Assembly (NCBI RefSeq): GCF_001956295.1
Contig: NZ_MRTD01000001.1
Coordinates: forward strand, 372,001-436,000
Direction of reading: 5' to 3'
DNA length: 64,000 bases
Source: Paenibacillus sp. FSL A5-0031
GTDB taxonomy: Bacteria; Bacillota; Bacilli; Paenibacillales; Paenibacillaceae
Below, piece after piece: positions 42,575 to 51,836 of the stretch. The notes beneath the pieces are model-generated. The model did no database searches and was not told the DNA's origin. It worked only from the letters and a program-made list of their open reading frames with translations. The number at the start of each line of letters is the position of its first letter. Position 1 is the first letter of the stretch. The translations under genes were made by a program, and so were the position numbers.

Positions 42575-45037
42575 ATGAGTATGCTGGAACAGTTTTTACC
42601 GGCGTTTTTGGAGGAAGTGGTAGGCGACCGCTTCGGACGCTATTCAAAGTATATAATTCAGGACCGTGCCATTCCTGACGTTCGCGATGGTTTGAAGCCC
42701 GTGCAGCGTCGTATTCTATATGCGATGTATGATTCAGGAAATACACCGGACAAGCAATACCGCAAATCAGCTAAAACAGTCGGTGACGTTATGGGTAACT
42801 ACCATCCACATGGTGACTCATCGATTTATGAGGGCATGGTACGGATGGCACAGCCTTGGAAAATGGGACATCCGCTCGTTGATGGACACGGAAACTGGGG
42901 TTCTCAGGATGATGATCCAGCTGCAGCTATGCGTTATACGGAAGCGCGTCTATCGCCAATTGCGATGGAGCTGCTTCGTGACATAGAGAAAAGAACGGTA
43001 CAATTCAAGGATAATTTCGATAATACAACGAAGGAGCCGGTTGTGCTGCCGTCGCGGTACCCCAACTTGCTCGTAAACGGGACCAGCGGCATCTCTGCCG
43101 GCTTTGCCACGGAAATCCCGCCTCATAACCTGCGTGAGGTTATTGATGCGTGTATCGCCCTTATGGGAAGCCCAGAGCTGACGCAAGAAGAACTTATGAC
43201 CTATGTAAAAGGTCCGGATTTCCCTACTGGCGGCATTATTATGGGCGAAGAAGGCATTCGAGACGCTTATGCTACAGGTAAAGGTCGCATTTACATTCGT
43301 GCTAAGACGGCTATCGAGGATGTGCGCGGAGGCAAGCAGCAGCTTGTCATTACTGAAATTCCATATCAGGTCGTTAAGTCACGGTTGGTTACCGCGATGG
43401 AAAACATTCGGCTAGAGAAGAAGGTCGAAGGCATTGCAGAGGTGCGTGATGAGAGCGGACGCAATGGTCTGCGCATCGTCATTGAGTTTAAGAAGGATGC
43501 CGATGCACAAGGTATTCTGGCTTATTTGTTCAAGAAAACGGATCTGCAGGTAGCTTACAGCTTCAATATGGTCGCAATCGTGAACAAAACACCGATGCAG
43601 CTTGGTCTTAAACAAATATTATCGGCATATATCGATCACCAGAAGGAAGTAGTAACTTTCCGCACGAAATATGATCTTGAGAAGGCGGAAGATCGCGCTC
43701 ATGTTGTAGAAGGACTTGTCAAAGCGCTCAACATATTAGACGAAGTTATAGCGACGATCAAAGCATCCAAAAATCGCGGGGATGCACAAGACAACTTGGT
43801 TGCGAAGTTCGATTTCTCCGCTCGTCAAGCAGATGCCATCCTTACTTTACAGCTTTATCGCTTAACGAACTTGGAAATTACGACGCTTGAGAAAGAGCTT
43901 AAGGAAGCGATGAAGAAGATTGCTTACTTGAAATCGATCTTGGCTAGCGAGAAGAAGCTGATTGGTGTTATTAGGGATGAACTGCTTGAGATTCAAACCA
44001 AATATGGCATTGATCGCCGTTCTGTTCTGCGCGGTGAGATCGAAGAGCTGAAAGTTAACCTCGAAGTTCTTGTTACACCAGAGGATGTTCTAGTTACATT
44101 AAGCCAGGATGGTTATGTAAAACGGACAAGCATGCTCTCGTTTACGAGATCCGGAGGCGAGCTGCAAAACGCAGGCGTCAAGGAAGGCGACTTCGTAAGA
44201 GAGTTGCTTGAAGTCAATACGATTGACAATTTGCTGCTCTTTACGCGCAAAGGTCAATATTATTTGCTGCCGGTCCATCAGATTCCAGAATTCAAATGGA
44301 AAGATACCGGAACAGCGATAGTGAATGTTGTACCTATTCCGAAGGATGATTCGATCGTAAGCGTCATTCCAATTAAAGATATTTTGGCATCTACAGCATC
44401 ACTTGTTTTCATAACGAAACGTGGCCAAGTCAAGCGTACGGAGCTTAAGGAATACGCAACTACAAGATCCACTGCGGTTGCAGCCTGCAAGGTTTCAGAG
44501 GGCGATGAAGTCATTCGTGTTGTTTTGAGTGATGGTTCGAAGCAAATCATGCTTATTACTAAGCAGGGAATGAGTATTCGGTTTACAGAGTCCGAAGTCA
44601 ATTCAATGGGCAGAGTTGCAACAGGCGTAAGAGGTATCCAGCTTAAGGATGGAGACGAGCTTGTCACCGCGGAATGGGTTGCTGAGGATGAAGGCGAATT
44701 ACTCGTCATTACCGATATCGGTTACGCCAAACGTACTTTGCTGCTGGATTATCCAATTCAGGGCAGAGGCGGCAAGGGTGTTCAAACGTTCGAATTTAAA
44801 GAAGGCAAACGAGTGCGTCCAAACGGTTCGTCACTGATTGGGGCTTATTATTGCAAGGCAGCCAAAGAGATCGTAGCGATTACCTCATCAGGAGCGAAGC
44901 TTTCTGCTACATCGGAGAAAGCACCAATTGAAGATCGCAAATCGATAGGCAAGCTCATATTCCCAGTAGAGAAAACCGACGTTATTACGAGCACGCTTGC
45001 CCGTTCCATAACAGACACTAATCAAAAGGTCGATTAG
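42575..45037 (+). CDS. parC: DNA topoisomerase IV, subunit A
   Basis: Breakage-reunion subunit. The catalytic Tyr121 lies in [10 protein letters not shown]. The quinolone-resistance region [10 protein letters not shown] keeps the wild-type Ser82 and Glu86, equivalent to S. aureus GrlA Ser80 and Glu84, so target-mediated quinolone resistance is not predicted from these positions. The C-terminal beta-pinwheel (about 500-820) contains repeats such as [19 protein letters not shown] and [16 protein letters not shown]. It starts 12 bases after parE (AGGGGGATTTCTGC). Its last 20 bases overlap a convergent small gene on the other strand. Confidence 0.95.
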   Translation: MSMLEQFLPAFLEEVVGDRFGRYSKYIIQDRAIPDVRDGLKPVQRRILYAMYDSGNTPDKQYRKSAKTVGDVMGNYHPHGDSSIYEGMVRMAQPWKMGHPLVDGHGNWGSQDDDPAAAMRYTEARLSPIAMELLRDIEKRTVQFKDNFDNTTKEPVVLPSRYPNLLVNGTSGISAGFATEIPPHNLREVIDACIALMGSPELTQEELMTYVKGPDFPTGGIIMGEEGIRDAYATGKGRIYIRAKTAIEDVRGGKQQLVITEIPYQVVKSRLVTAMENIRLEKKVEGIAEVRDESGRNGLRIVIEFKKDADAQGILAYLFKKTDLQVAYSFNMVAIVNKTPMQLGLKQILSAYIDHQKEVVTFRTKYDLEKAEDRAHVVEGLVKALNILDEVIATIKASKNRGDAQDNLVAKFDFSARQADAILTLQLYRLTNLEITTLEKELKEAMKKIAYLKSILASEKKLIGVIRDELLEIQTKYGIDRRSVLRGEIEELKVNLEVLVTPEDVLVTLSQDGYVKRTSMLSFTRSGGELQNAGVKEGDFVRELLEVNTIDNLLLFTRKGQYYLLPVHQIPEFKWKDTGTAIVNVVPIPKDDSIVSVIPIKDILASTASLVFITKRGQVKRTELKEYATTRSTAVAACKVSEGDEVIRVVLSDGSKQIMLITKQGMSIRFTESEVNSMGRVATGVRGIQLKDGDELVTAEWVAEDEGELLVITDIGYAKRTLLLDYPIQGRGGKGVQTFEFKEGKRVRPNGSSLIGAYYCKAAKEIVAITSSGAKLSATSEKAPIEDRKSIGKLIFPVEKTDVITSTLARSITDTNQKVD

Positions 45038-45185
45038 GCGGATCAAACCGTTCAATGACTTCCAAAATAGCTTCAAGCATGACCCACAATGGTACCAGCT
45101 CATCCGGGCGGTCCAGCCATTGTGGGTCTTTTATAATGCCATAATTTTTAATTTTTTGAATGATTACAGCTTTTCTTTCTTCCAC
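45018..45185 (-). CDS. Small protein of unknown function, convergent with and overlapping parC
   Basis: A 55-codon frame starting at a GTG (45185) with TAAGGAG ten bases upstream; a second in-frame GTG three codons earlier is too close to that site. The product is hydrophilic with a helical middle: [35 protein letters not shown], then [13 protein letters not shown] at the end. Codon choice and residue pattern look like a genuine protein rather than chance. It overlaps the last 20 bases of parC tail to tail. A 12-bp perfect palindrome inside it (45081-45092 / 45117-45128) also forms the hairpin after parC. It could be mistaken for non-coding terminator DNA. Family unknown. Confidence 0.6.
   Translation of the reverse strand: MEERKAVIIQKIKNYGIIKDPQWLDRPDELVPLWVMLEAILEVIERFDPPNRPFD
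45081..45132 (+). terminator. Hairpin after parC (12-bp perfect stem)
   Basis: GACCCACAATGG / CCATTGTGGGTC with a 24-base loop, followed by TTTTATAAT. It has a terminator-like shape for parC transcripts, but lies wholly inside the minus-strand small gene, so the palindrome may be constrained by both. Confidence 0.55.
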
Positions 45186-45389
45186 TGGGTGCACGCTCCT
45201 TACTGTTTAAGCATGAATAGACATAGCGCTGGGCTTTCGCCTTATTGTATGTCTAACGCTGTCATAATGTTCAACAATATATCGATTAATAGCGCAAATT
45301 ATTAATTGGGTTAATCTTTTATTCGACAATAAAGACTGCTATAATAAATAGCAAATAGATGGAAATTGACAGAGAGCGAGTGTGGGAGT

Positions 45390-45794
45390 ATGGTGTCTGG
45401 AGAATTTACTCGATTATGGACGAAGCTTTCGCGTGAATGGAAAAATAACTTGGAACAATCGCTTGCTCCTTTGACAGAAGGGCAGCTGAATGTATTAGAG
45501 CTGATGCTTCAGCACCAACCGATGAAGCCATCTGATCTGCTCCAATATTTAGCGACTACGCCTGCTGCAATTACAACACTGTTGGATCGAATGGAAAGAA
45601 ATGAGCTCATTGAACGTACAAGAGATGATCATGATCGAAGAATTGTTTGGGTTTCTGTATCGGAGAAGGGCAAAGCGGAGGCGGAGCGCGGTACAACGAT
45701 TCGGACTCAAATGATCGAACAATCGCTGGACCGCATTTCCTCTCATAACCAGCAGCTGCTGGTTTACTTGTTGGGCAAAGTAGCAAATTTGTAA
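45390..45794 (+). CDS. MarR-family transcriptional regulator
   Basis: A winged-helix regulator of about 134 residues from the ATG at 45390 (GTGTGGGAGT upstream; the frame reaches back to a TTG at 45366). It shows LTEGQLNVLELMLQHQPMKP, the recognition helix region TTPAAITTLLDRMERNELIE and the wing RTRDDHDRRIVWVSVSEKG. It is divergent from the small gene at 45018-45185 and convergent with the CapA-like gene. Ligand and targets unknown; autoregulation is usual for the family. Confidence 0.88.
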   Translation: MVSGEFTRLWTKLSREWKNNLEQSLAPLTEGQLNVLELMLQHQPMKPSDLLQYLATTPAAITTLLDRMERNELIERTRDDHDRRIVWVSVSEKGKAEAERGTTIRTQMIEQSLDRISSHNQQLLVYLLGKVANL

Positions 45795-45815
45795 TCTGAT
45801 TTCGCTATTCAACGC

Positions 45816-47063
45816 TTATTTCATAGAATCGAGCCGATTGCGCAGCATATCGTAATTTTTTTGGAGCACCTCGTAGTCGGCTTGCGTTAGCAAGGTATCA
45901 TTTGAAGCAGCTAATGTTTCTTCGATTGGCAAGATGCGATATCGAAAGGAACGATCAGGCTTGTAGCGATGCACCCATGTCGGAATGGATTCAACATCAG
46001 TGATAGTAACTGTGCCTTCTGTCATATTTTTACGAACATTAACTTTAAAAATAACTCCGTAATCCTTCGATTCGCCCCGCTGATTAGAAATAAAATTTCC
46101 CATAGAATAAATAATAAGTCCTTTTTTTACATGACCATTCTCATCGGTTGTTTCAAGCACTTCATAGGGCTGGACAACATGGGGATGCGAACCGGCAATA
46201 ATATCTGCACCCGCAGCGACAAGCGAACGAGCGAGACGTTTTTGTTCTTCGTTCGGTATAATCTGATATTCAGTTCCGAAATGCAGAGAAACGGTAATAA
46301 AGTCAGCACCTGCTTCACGCAGCCGTATGATGTCTGCTTTAATTTTCTCTTCATCAATAAGCGAAACGAGGTAAGGTTTGCCTTCAGGAATTGGAATGCC
46401 ATTTGTTCCATAGGTGTAAGCTAACAATCCCATCACGATGCCATTTTTCTCGGATAGGACAGCTTGGTCTGCTTCTTCTTGTGATGCGGCTGTTCCCTTG
46501 CTTGGAAGACCAAGCTTCTTTAAATTCTCGAGAGTGCGAAACACACCTGACTCGCCTTTATCAAGTGAATGATTGTTGGCATTTGTTATTAAGTTAAATC
46601 CAGCATCCTTGATCGCTTCTCCAAGTTCGGTTGGCGCATTAAACGTTGGGTATCCAGTATAGCCATATTCCACACCAGCAATTGGTGTTTCTAGGTTGGC
46701 AATAACCCAATCACCTTGCTCCAAAATCGGTTTAACCTCTGCAAAAAACGGCTTGAAGTTATATCGATTCGTCTTCTTGTCAAAAGCTCCGGGCAGCTGG
46801 GGCGTATGCATCATGATGTCGCCTACGGCCATCCATACGGCATCGGCAAAAACAGGCTCTGGTGGTGCTGTCGGTTCAGGAGATGGTGAAGGGGTTACGA
46901 CTGCTTGCTCAGTAGGAGTGGGGTCAATTGAAGCTGTAGGAAGCGAGCTGGCAGGTGCAGAAGCCCTCTCGTAAATGGAGGGCATTAAAAATATAACCAG
47001 TAAGCCAAGTAAACTTAGTAATAATAGTATAGAATTTGTTTTTCGGTGCCTTTTACGGCGCAT
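45816..47063 (-). CDS. CapA-family (PGA_cap) putative metallophosphatase-like surface protein
   Basis: A 415-residue protein with an N-terminal membrane anchor (ILLLLSLLGLLVIFLMPSIY), a Pro/Thr/Ser linker (SLPTASIDPTPTEQAVVTPS) and a CapA-type calcineurin-fold domain (about 75-390). Motifs are AVGDIMMHTP, IANLETPIAG, ITNANNHSLDKGE, SLHFGTEY, AGSHPHVVQP and YSMGNFISNQRG. CapA takes part in poly-gamma-glutamate synthesis, but no capB/capC are nearby, so this is a stand-alone member of unclear substrate. It is the last gene of a three-gene minus-strand unit. Confidence 0.87.
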   Translation of the reverse strand: MRRKRHRKTNSILLLLSLLGLLVIFLMPSIYERASAPASSLPTASIDPTPTEQAVVTPSPSPEPTAPPEPVFADAVWMAVGDIMMHTPQLPGAFDKKTNRYNFKPFFAEVKPILEQGDWVIANLETPIAGVEYGYTGYPTFNAPTELGEAIKDAGFNLITNANNHSLDKGESGVFRTLENLKKLGLPSKGTAASQEEADQAVLSEKNGIVMGLLAYTYGTNGIPIPEGKPYLVSLIDEEKIKADIIRLREAGADFITVSLHFGTEYQIIPNEEQKRLARSLVAAGADIIAGSHPHVVQPYEVLETTDENGHVKKGLIIYSMGNFISNQRGESKDYGVIFKVNVRKNMTEGTVTITDVESIPTWVHRYKPDRSFRYRILPIEETLAASNDTLLTQADYEVLQKNYDMLRNRLDSMK

Positions 47064-47083
47064 TAGTATTTCGTCCTTCCTTG

Positions 47084-47797
47084 TTACGTATTGCTTAGCA
47101 TACTGGAGGCGTCTTCTAGCTGCGAACTAGTCCACCAATTCCAAACATCAGAGCCGGTTGGAACAGAACGAAAACTCATCCATTCCTTTGTTATAGGATG
47201 AGGGACTGAAACCGAGGTTGACCATAACGCAATTTCGGATATGCCGCTTGTTGGTTTCGCGCCGTATTTCAGGTCACCTACGAGCGGACAGCCGATATGA
47301 GCAAGCTGTGCACGGATTTGATGAGGCCTTCCGGTATGCAGCTTCACCGCAATCAATGAATAACGGCCAGATACAGCTGCTACCTCGTAATCCAAAATCG
47401 CTTCTTTAGCCTCATTCATGGGTTTGTTATAGACGGTTACTTGATTTTGTTTGCTGTTCTTTACAATATAATGAGTTAAACGCGCTTGAGTTTGTTTTGG
47501 CGTACCTTGTACAACACAAACATAAGTTTTGCCAAAATGTCTACTGCGAACCGATTCGGATAATCTGGACGCAGCTTTTGAGGTTTTGGCAAAAATCATA
47601 ACGCCGCCAACCATACGGTCAAGACGGTGAACGAGGCCGAGAAAGACGTTTCCCGGCTTGTTGTATCGTTCCTTTATATCCTGCTTAAGCAGGGTAAGCA
47701 TATCTGCATCGCCGGTGTCATCCTCTTGTGAGAGGACGCCAGGCGGTTTAACGACAGCTATTACATGATTGTCCTCGAACAGAACCTTGATCGTCAT
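47084..47797 (-). CDS. RluA-family pseudouridine synthase
   Basis: A 237-residue RNA pseudouridine synthase without an S4 domain. The catalytic Asp is in GLVHRLDRMVGGVMIFAKTS (HRLD). KLHTGRPHQIRAQLAHIGCPLVGDLKYG is the second family signature. Target RNA (rRNA or tRNA) cannot be told. Its ATG overlaps the stop of the methyltransferase gene (TAATG), so both RNA-modification-type genes are translated together. Confidence 0.92.
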   Translation of the reverse strand: MTIKVLFEDNHVIAVVKPPGVLSQEDDTGDADMLTLLKQDIKERYNKPGNVFLGLVHRLDRMVGGVMIFAKTSKAASRLSESVRSRHFGKTYVCVVQGTPKQTQARLTHYIVKNSKQNQVTVYNKPMNEAKEAILDYEVAAVSGRYSLIAVKLHTGRPHQIRAQLAHIGCPLVGDLKYGAKPTSGISEIALWSTSVSVPHPITKEWMSFRSVPTGSDVWNWWTSSQLEDASSMLSNT

Positions 47798-48663
47798 TAC
47801 TTAGACTCCCAACGTCCCAGTATTCCGCACGGCAAATTAAGGCCGGATTTCGTAATCGGCAATCCGATTTCTCCACAGTTGATCTCGCCACCATACTTGG
47901 CATTCATTGTCATATGCAGCAGGTTGTGCAGAACAGATTGCGATAATCCAGTTGTATAGGAGTTGATGAGTAGGAACAATGGATTGTCAGACAAAATCGA
48001 TGTACAGGATTGTAAGAAAGGAAACAAATTTTCTTCGAGCTTCCATGTTTCACCATTCGTGCCACGTCCATAAGAAGGTGGATCCATTATAATCGCATCA
48101 TACTGCTTGCCACGGCGTTGTTCGCGTTGAACGAATTTGAACACGTCATCCGTAATATAGCGAATTGGAGCGGACTCAAGTCCAGACAGCTGGGCGTTAT
48201 CTTTTGCCCATTGGACCATACCCTTAGCTGCGTCAACGTGGCATACCTCAGCACCTGCTGCTGCGGCTGCAACGGTGGCACCGCCCGAATAGGCAAAGAG
48301 ATTCAAGACACGAATAGGACGTCCTGCATTACGGATTTTGTCCATCATCCAGCTCCAGTTAACGGCTTGCTCAGGAAATAATCCTGTATGCTTGAAGTTT
48401 GTCGGCTTGATATGGAAGTTTAGTTCGCCATAAGAAATTGTCCAGCGCTCAGGCAATGATTCGCTCATCGACCATTGACCGCCACCGGAATTGCTTCTAT
48501 GGTAATGGCCATCGGCATTTTTCCAAAGACCTGTTTCATTTGTGATCGGCCAAATAATTTGTGGATCTGGACGGCGGAGTGTATAATTGCCCCAACGTTC
48601 GAGCTTATCTCCGTCTCCTGTATCTATAACCTCGTAGTCTACCCATTTATCTGCTATGTACAT
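47797..48663 (-). CDS. Class I SAM-dependent methyltransferase, RlmI/RlmK-like
   Basis: A 288-residue methyltransferase with motif I VLNLFAYSGGATVAAAAAGAEVCHVDAAKG and motif IV IIMDPPSYGRG (DPPSY), typical of the RlmI/RlmK cytosine-rRNA methyltransferases and YccW-like proteins, and ending in a Gly-rich tail. The frame is open from 48747, but the ATG at 48663 (AAGGAAGGGTTACGAATAAC upstream) fits better. The next gene is an RluA-type pseudouridine synthase, which favours RNA as substrate. Confidence 0.85.
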   Translation of the reverse strand: MYIADKWVDYEVIDTGDGDKLERWGNYTLRRPDPQIIWPITNETGLWKNADGHYHRSNSGGGQWSMSESLPERWTISYGELNFHIKPTNFKHTGLFPEQAVNWSWMMDKIRNAGRPIRVLNLFAYSGGATVAAAAAGAEVCHVDAAKGMVQWAKDNAQLSGLESAPIRYITDDVFKFVQREQRRGKQYDAIIMDPPSYGRGTNGETWKLEENLFPFLQSCTSILSDNPLFLLINSYTTGLSQSVLHNLLHMTMNAKYGGEINCGEIGLPITKSGLNLPCGILGRWESK

Positions 48664-48904
48664 GTTATTCGTAACCCTTCCTTGACCTTGTTTTTGTAAT
48701 ATAATAATGTCAACGATAATTATATCGAAGCTAACACAATGAAGCAATGAAAGCGACGCATTTAGAGGCTGGTATTTATTCGTAAGTTATGAAAATGGCT
48801 GTTTATTACAGCAAATAAGTAAATGCTGTTGCTGACAGAGCAAAAATCAGTGTAAAAAAGAGCATAATTTAGTAAATCTACAATAATAGAGGAGTAACAA
48901 TATC

Positions 48905-49090
48905 ATGATGAGTTTTGAGTGCGAGTGCGGAAATAAAACAGTAATGTTTGCTACGGGAGATCGGGACGAGCAGGGCAGAGAGTATATTGAAATCGAGGAC
49001 GATGAGAGGCTTACTATTAAAGTTGGCGATAAAAGCGTATTATTTCGTTGTTCATTTTGCGGCTATACATACCGACTGGAACAAATTTGA
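48905..49090 (+). CDS. Small zinc-ribbon-like protein
   Basis: A 61-residue protein with CECG near the start and CSFCGYTYRL at the end, a C-x-C ... C-x2-C arrangement that would make one zinc ribbon around an acidic middle (IEIEDDERLTIKVGDKS). The start ATGATG follows TAGAGGAGTAACAATATC. Function unknown; located before the araA promoter. Confidence 0.75.
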   Translation: MMSFECECGNKTVMFATGDRDEQGREYIEIEDDERLTIKVGDKSVLFRCSFCGYTYRLEQI

Positions 49091-49121
49091 TTTTCTTTAG
49101 AAATTTTATAGGGGCTGCATA

Positions 49122-49150
49122 TTGAAAACATTTATGGTTCGGAGTATGAT
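49122..49150 (+). promoter_or_regulatory. Sigma-A promoter of araA
   Basis: TTGAAA (49122-49127), 17-bp spacer, TATGAT (49145-49150). Expected transcription start near 49157, giving a leader of about 240 bases that carries two operators and three repeats. Confidence 0.8.
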
Positions 49151-49162
49151 AAACGTGAGTCA

Positions 49163-49178
49163 AGTTGTATGTACAAGT
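49163..49178. promoter_or_regulatory. AraR-like operator 1
   Basis: AGTTGTATGTACAAGT matches the B. subtilis AraR consensus ATTTGTACGTACAAAT at 13 of 16 positions. It lies just downstream of the predicted transcription start, suited to repression. Confidence 0.7.
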
Positions 49179-49206
49179 GAATCGTCATACCAGTGATAAC
49201 TAGCAC

Positions 49207-49222
49207 TAATGTCCGTACAAGT
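49207..49222. promoter_or_regulatory. AraR-like operator 2
   Basis: TAATGTCCGTACAAGT keeps the GTACAA half-site and a degenerate left half. Its centre is 44 bp from operator 1, about four helical turns, as expected for cooperative binding on one DNA face. Confidence 0.6.
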
Positions 49223-49263
49223 TGAGAAGAGGCGTTATCTCTAAAATTACGTTTATTACTCGG

Positions 49264-49386
49264 TGAATGCTTACATAGCTGTTTTGCATTCGCAAAACTT
49301 AAAGTGAATGCTTACATAGCTGTTTTGCATTCGCAAAACTTAAAGTGAATGCTTACGGAGCTGTTTTGCATTCGCAAAACTTGAGG
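49264..49386 (+). repeat. Three tandem 41-bp repeats in the araA leader
   Basis: Copies at 49264-49304, 49305-49345 and 49346-49386. Copies 1 and 2 are identical; copy 3 differs at a few bases (CGGAG for CATAG, GAGG for AAAG), the last change helping to form the GAGGAGG ribosome binding site. Each copy contains a hairpin GTTTTGC-ATTC-GCAAAAC and a competing pairing GAATGC...GCATTC. There is no unique spacer, so it is not a CRISPR. Confidence 0.9.
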
Positions 49387-49398
49387 AGGAACCATTCC

Positions 49399-50889
49399 AT
49401 GTTACAAGTTAAGCCTTATCAATTTTGGTTTGTTACCGGCAGCCAGCACTTGTACGGACCAGAAACATTAGAAGAGGTTGCACAGCATTCACGTATTATT
49501 GCTGCTGCATTGAATGATGATTCTGTTATTTCATCCGAAATTGTATTTAAACCTGTAGTAACAACTCCAGAAGAAATCTTTAAGCTTTGCTTAGAAGCGA
49601 AAGCGGATGAGAACTGTGCAGGCATCATCACTTGGATGCATACCTTCTCACCGGCAAAAATGTGGATTCATGGTTTGTCTGAGCTGCGTAAGCCATTACT
49701 TCATCTCCATACTCAATTCAATCGTGATATTCCTTGGGAAACGATTGATATGGACTTTATGAATACGAATCAATCCGCGCATGGCGACCGTGAATACGGA
49801 CATATTTTTTCCCGTCTAGGACTTGAGCGCAAAGTCGTTACAGGTCACTGGGAGGATGGCGTTACTCGTTCGCGTATTGCTAGCTGGATGGGCACTGCAA
49901 TTGCAGTAAACGAAGGCCGTCATCTTAAAGTAGCTCGCTTTGGTGACAACATGCGTCAAGTTTCGGTTACGGAAGGCGACAAAGTTGAAGCACAAATCAA
50001 GTTTGGCTGGTCGATTAATGGTTATGGCATAGGTGATCTTGTTGCTCGTATGAATGAGGTTTCAGATTCAGAAGTGAAGCAGCTGCTTGAGGAATATAAC
50101 GAGCAGTACGATATCTCGTCCGAGACACGGAGCAATGCGGCTTCATGGGCTTCCATTGGCGAGCAGGCTCGCATTGAGCTTGGTCTTAAAGCATTTTTAC
50201 AAGAAGGCGGCTTCTCTGCATTTACAACTTCATTTGAAGATTTGCATGGCATGAAGCAGCTTCCAGGTCTTGCGGTGCAACGATTGATGGAGCAAGGATA
50301 CGGCTTCGGCGGCGAGGGCGACTGGAAAACATCTGCGCTTACTCGCATGATGAAGCTGATTGCCAATAATAAAGGAACTTCATTCATGGAGGACTATACG
50401 TATCATCTTGAAGAAGGCAACGAGCTTGTACTTGGTTCACATATGCTTGAAATATGTCCTACAATCGCAGATAGCCGTCCGAAAATCGAAGTTCATCCGC
50501 TTGGCATCGGCGGCAAAGCGGATCCAGCACGGATTGTATTCGATGGACGCGCTGGTGCTGCGCTTAATGCTTCGCTCATCGATTTAGGCAATCGTTTCCG
50601 CTTGATCATTAACCAAGTGGATGCAGTAAAACCTACCCATGAAATGCCGAAGCTTCCAGTAGCTCGAGTGTTGTGGAAACCAGAACCATCGCTTCGAGAT
50701 GCAGCCGAGAGCTGGATTTACGCTGGCGGAGCTCATCACACCGTATTCTCATACGTCGTAACGACTGAGCAGCTTGTAGACTGGGCGGATCAAGTTGGCA
50801 TTGAAACCGTAGTAATCGATAAGCATTCGACGGTTCGCAGTGTTCGCAACGAGCTTCGTTGGAACGATCTCAGCTATCGTATTCGTTAA
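49399..50889 (+). CDS. araA: L-arabinose isomerase
   Basis: Converts L-arabinose to L-ribulose. The ATG at 49399 behind TTGAGGAGGAACCATTCC starts MLQVKPYQFWFVTGSQHLYG, the family N-terminus (496 residues); the frame is open a further 18 codons into the repeats. Signatures are TWMHTFSPAKMWI, LHTQFNRDIPW, DMDFMNTNQSAHGDREYG, and GEGDWKTSALTRMMK with metal ligands. No araB, araD or araR is adjacent, so araA is a single-gene transcript here. Confidence 0.96.
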   Translation: MLQVKPYQFWFVTGSQHLYGPETLEEVAQHSRIIAAALNDDSVISSEIVFKPVVTTPEEIFKLCLEAKADENCAGIITWMHTFSPAKMWIHGLSELRKPLLHLHTQFNRDIPWETIDMDFMNTNQSAHGDREYGHIFSRLGLERKVVTGHWEDGVTRSRIASWMGTAIAVNEGRHLKVARFGDNMRQVSVTEGDKVEAQIKFGWSINGYGIGDLVARMNEVSDSEVKQLLEEYNEQYDISSETRSNAASWASIGEQARIELGLKAFLQEGGFSAFTTSFEDLHGMKQLPGLAVQRLMEQGYGFGGEGDWKTSALTRMMKLIANNKGTSFMEDYTYHLEEGNELVLGSHMLEICPTIADSRPKIEVHPLGIGGKADPARIVFDGRAGAALNASLIDLGNRFRLIINQVDAVKPTHEMPKLPVARVLWKPEPSLRDAAESWIYAGGAHHTVFSYVVTTEQLVDWADQVGIETVVIDKHSTVRSVRNELRWNDLSYRIR

Positions 50890-50921
50890 TCATCCTATCA
50901 TCTGATTGCTTCTTAATAGAG

Positions 50922-50967
50922 AAGACTGCTGCTTAAAACCATACAAGGTTAAGCAGCAGTCTTTTTC
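50922..50967 (+). terminator. Rho-independent terminator after araA
   Basis: 15-bp stem AAGACTGCTGCTTAA / TTAAGCAGCAGTCTT with a 12-base loop and TTTTTCTC. It may also serve the convergent methyltransferase gene. Confidence 0.9.
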
Positions 50968-50990
50968 TCTATTTATAGGGTGTTTTAAAG

Positions 50991-51758
50991 TTATGGTTTA
51001 ATAGCTTTTACTCTAATTCGCACATAATCCACATACCATGTATCATCATGGAATAAATCATTTCTTACTCTTGCGGCTATTTTAGCGTATAGTAACTTTT
51101 TATCTTCTTCCGATACATTAGCGAAAAATTGATTTGCGAAACCAGATAACCAGTGACTTAGTCCTTCTTCACCGTCTTCCATCTTCGTAGGCCGATCAAA
51201 AAGAACGGCATAAGTTACTCGAAAGCCTTGTTGTTCAAGTAGATGGCTATATTCTGAAATGCACGGAAAGAACCAAGGGTTTAACTTTTCTGCATCAATA
51301 GCATAATCCTCATCAAGCACATCTGTTGTTGCTTTTACTATTCGATTAACATTTCCTTTGCCGCCAAACTCAGCAACAAATCTGCCTCCGCTGTTTAGCA
51401 CATTCCACACATTTTCAACCACTTGTTTCGCATTTTTCATCCAATGCAATGCCGCATTAGAGAATACAGCATCAAATGTTTCATCTAACTGAAACTGTTC
51501 AGCATTTCCAGTGAAAAAATGAATGGTTGGATATTTCACTCGTGCTTTTTCAATCATTTCCGCAGAAAAATCCATGCCTATAACTGTTGCTCCTGTTTTC
51601 GATATATCATAGGCCAAATCTCCAGTGCCACACCCTACATCTAATATTTTCTCGCCTGGGGCAGGACTTAATAATTCAACAACTTCCTTCCCATACTCAG
51701 ATACAAAACCCAGTTTGTTGTCATATAATTCGGTTTTCCAAAATTGGCCGGAAGGCAT
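50991..51758 (-). CDS. Class I SAM-dependent methyltransferase (small molecule type)
   Basis: A 255-residue methyltransferase with motif I KILDVGCGTGDLAYDI, VIGMDFSAEMIEKARVKYP (acidic motif II), DAVFSNAALHWM (motif IV) and NSGGRFVAEFGGKGNV. This pattern resembles trans-aconitate 2-methyltransferase and UbiE/BioC-like enzymes. Substrate unknown. A perfect 21-bp palindrome about 80 bases upstream may be its operator. It is G+C-poorer than its neighbours, so acquisition by transfer is possible. Confidence 0.85.
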   Translation of the reverse strand: MPSGQFWKTELYDNKLGFVSEYGKEVVELLSPAPGEKILDVGCGTGDLAYDISKTGATVIGMDFSAEMIEKARVKYPTIHFFTGNAEQFQLDETFDAVFSNAALHWMKNAKQVVENVWNVLNSGGRFVAEFGGKGNVNRIVKATTDVLDEDYAIDAEKLNPWFFPCISEYSHLLEQQGFRVTYAVLFDRPTKMEDGEEGLSHWLSGFANQFFANVSEEDKKLLYAKIAARVRNDLFHDDTWYVDYVRIRVKAIKP

Positions 51759-51836
51759 AATATCATCCCCTAACTATTGGTAATCATATTCTCACACAAA
51801 GATTGTATATAAGTGAAATATATTATTCCTATCTAC

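Noticed and set aside
40592..45037. gyrB-gyrA as an alternative to parE-parC
   Set aside because: The GyrA-box motif typical of gyrase was not seen in the C-terminal domain, and the sequence stretches match topoisomerase IV; the pair is not next to recF/dnaN.
49264..49386. Tandem repeats considered as a CRISPR array
   Set aside because: The units are directly adjacent with no unique spacers, and there are no cas genes in the window.
49345..49398. Extended araA N-terminus through the third repeat
   Set aside because: The ATG at 49399 has GAGGAGG in front and gives the conserved N-terminus; the extension only translates repeat DNA.
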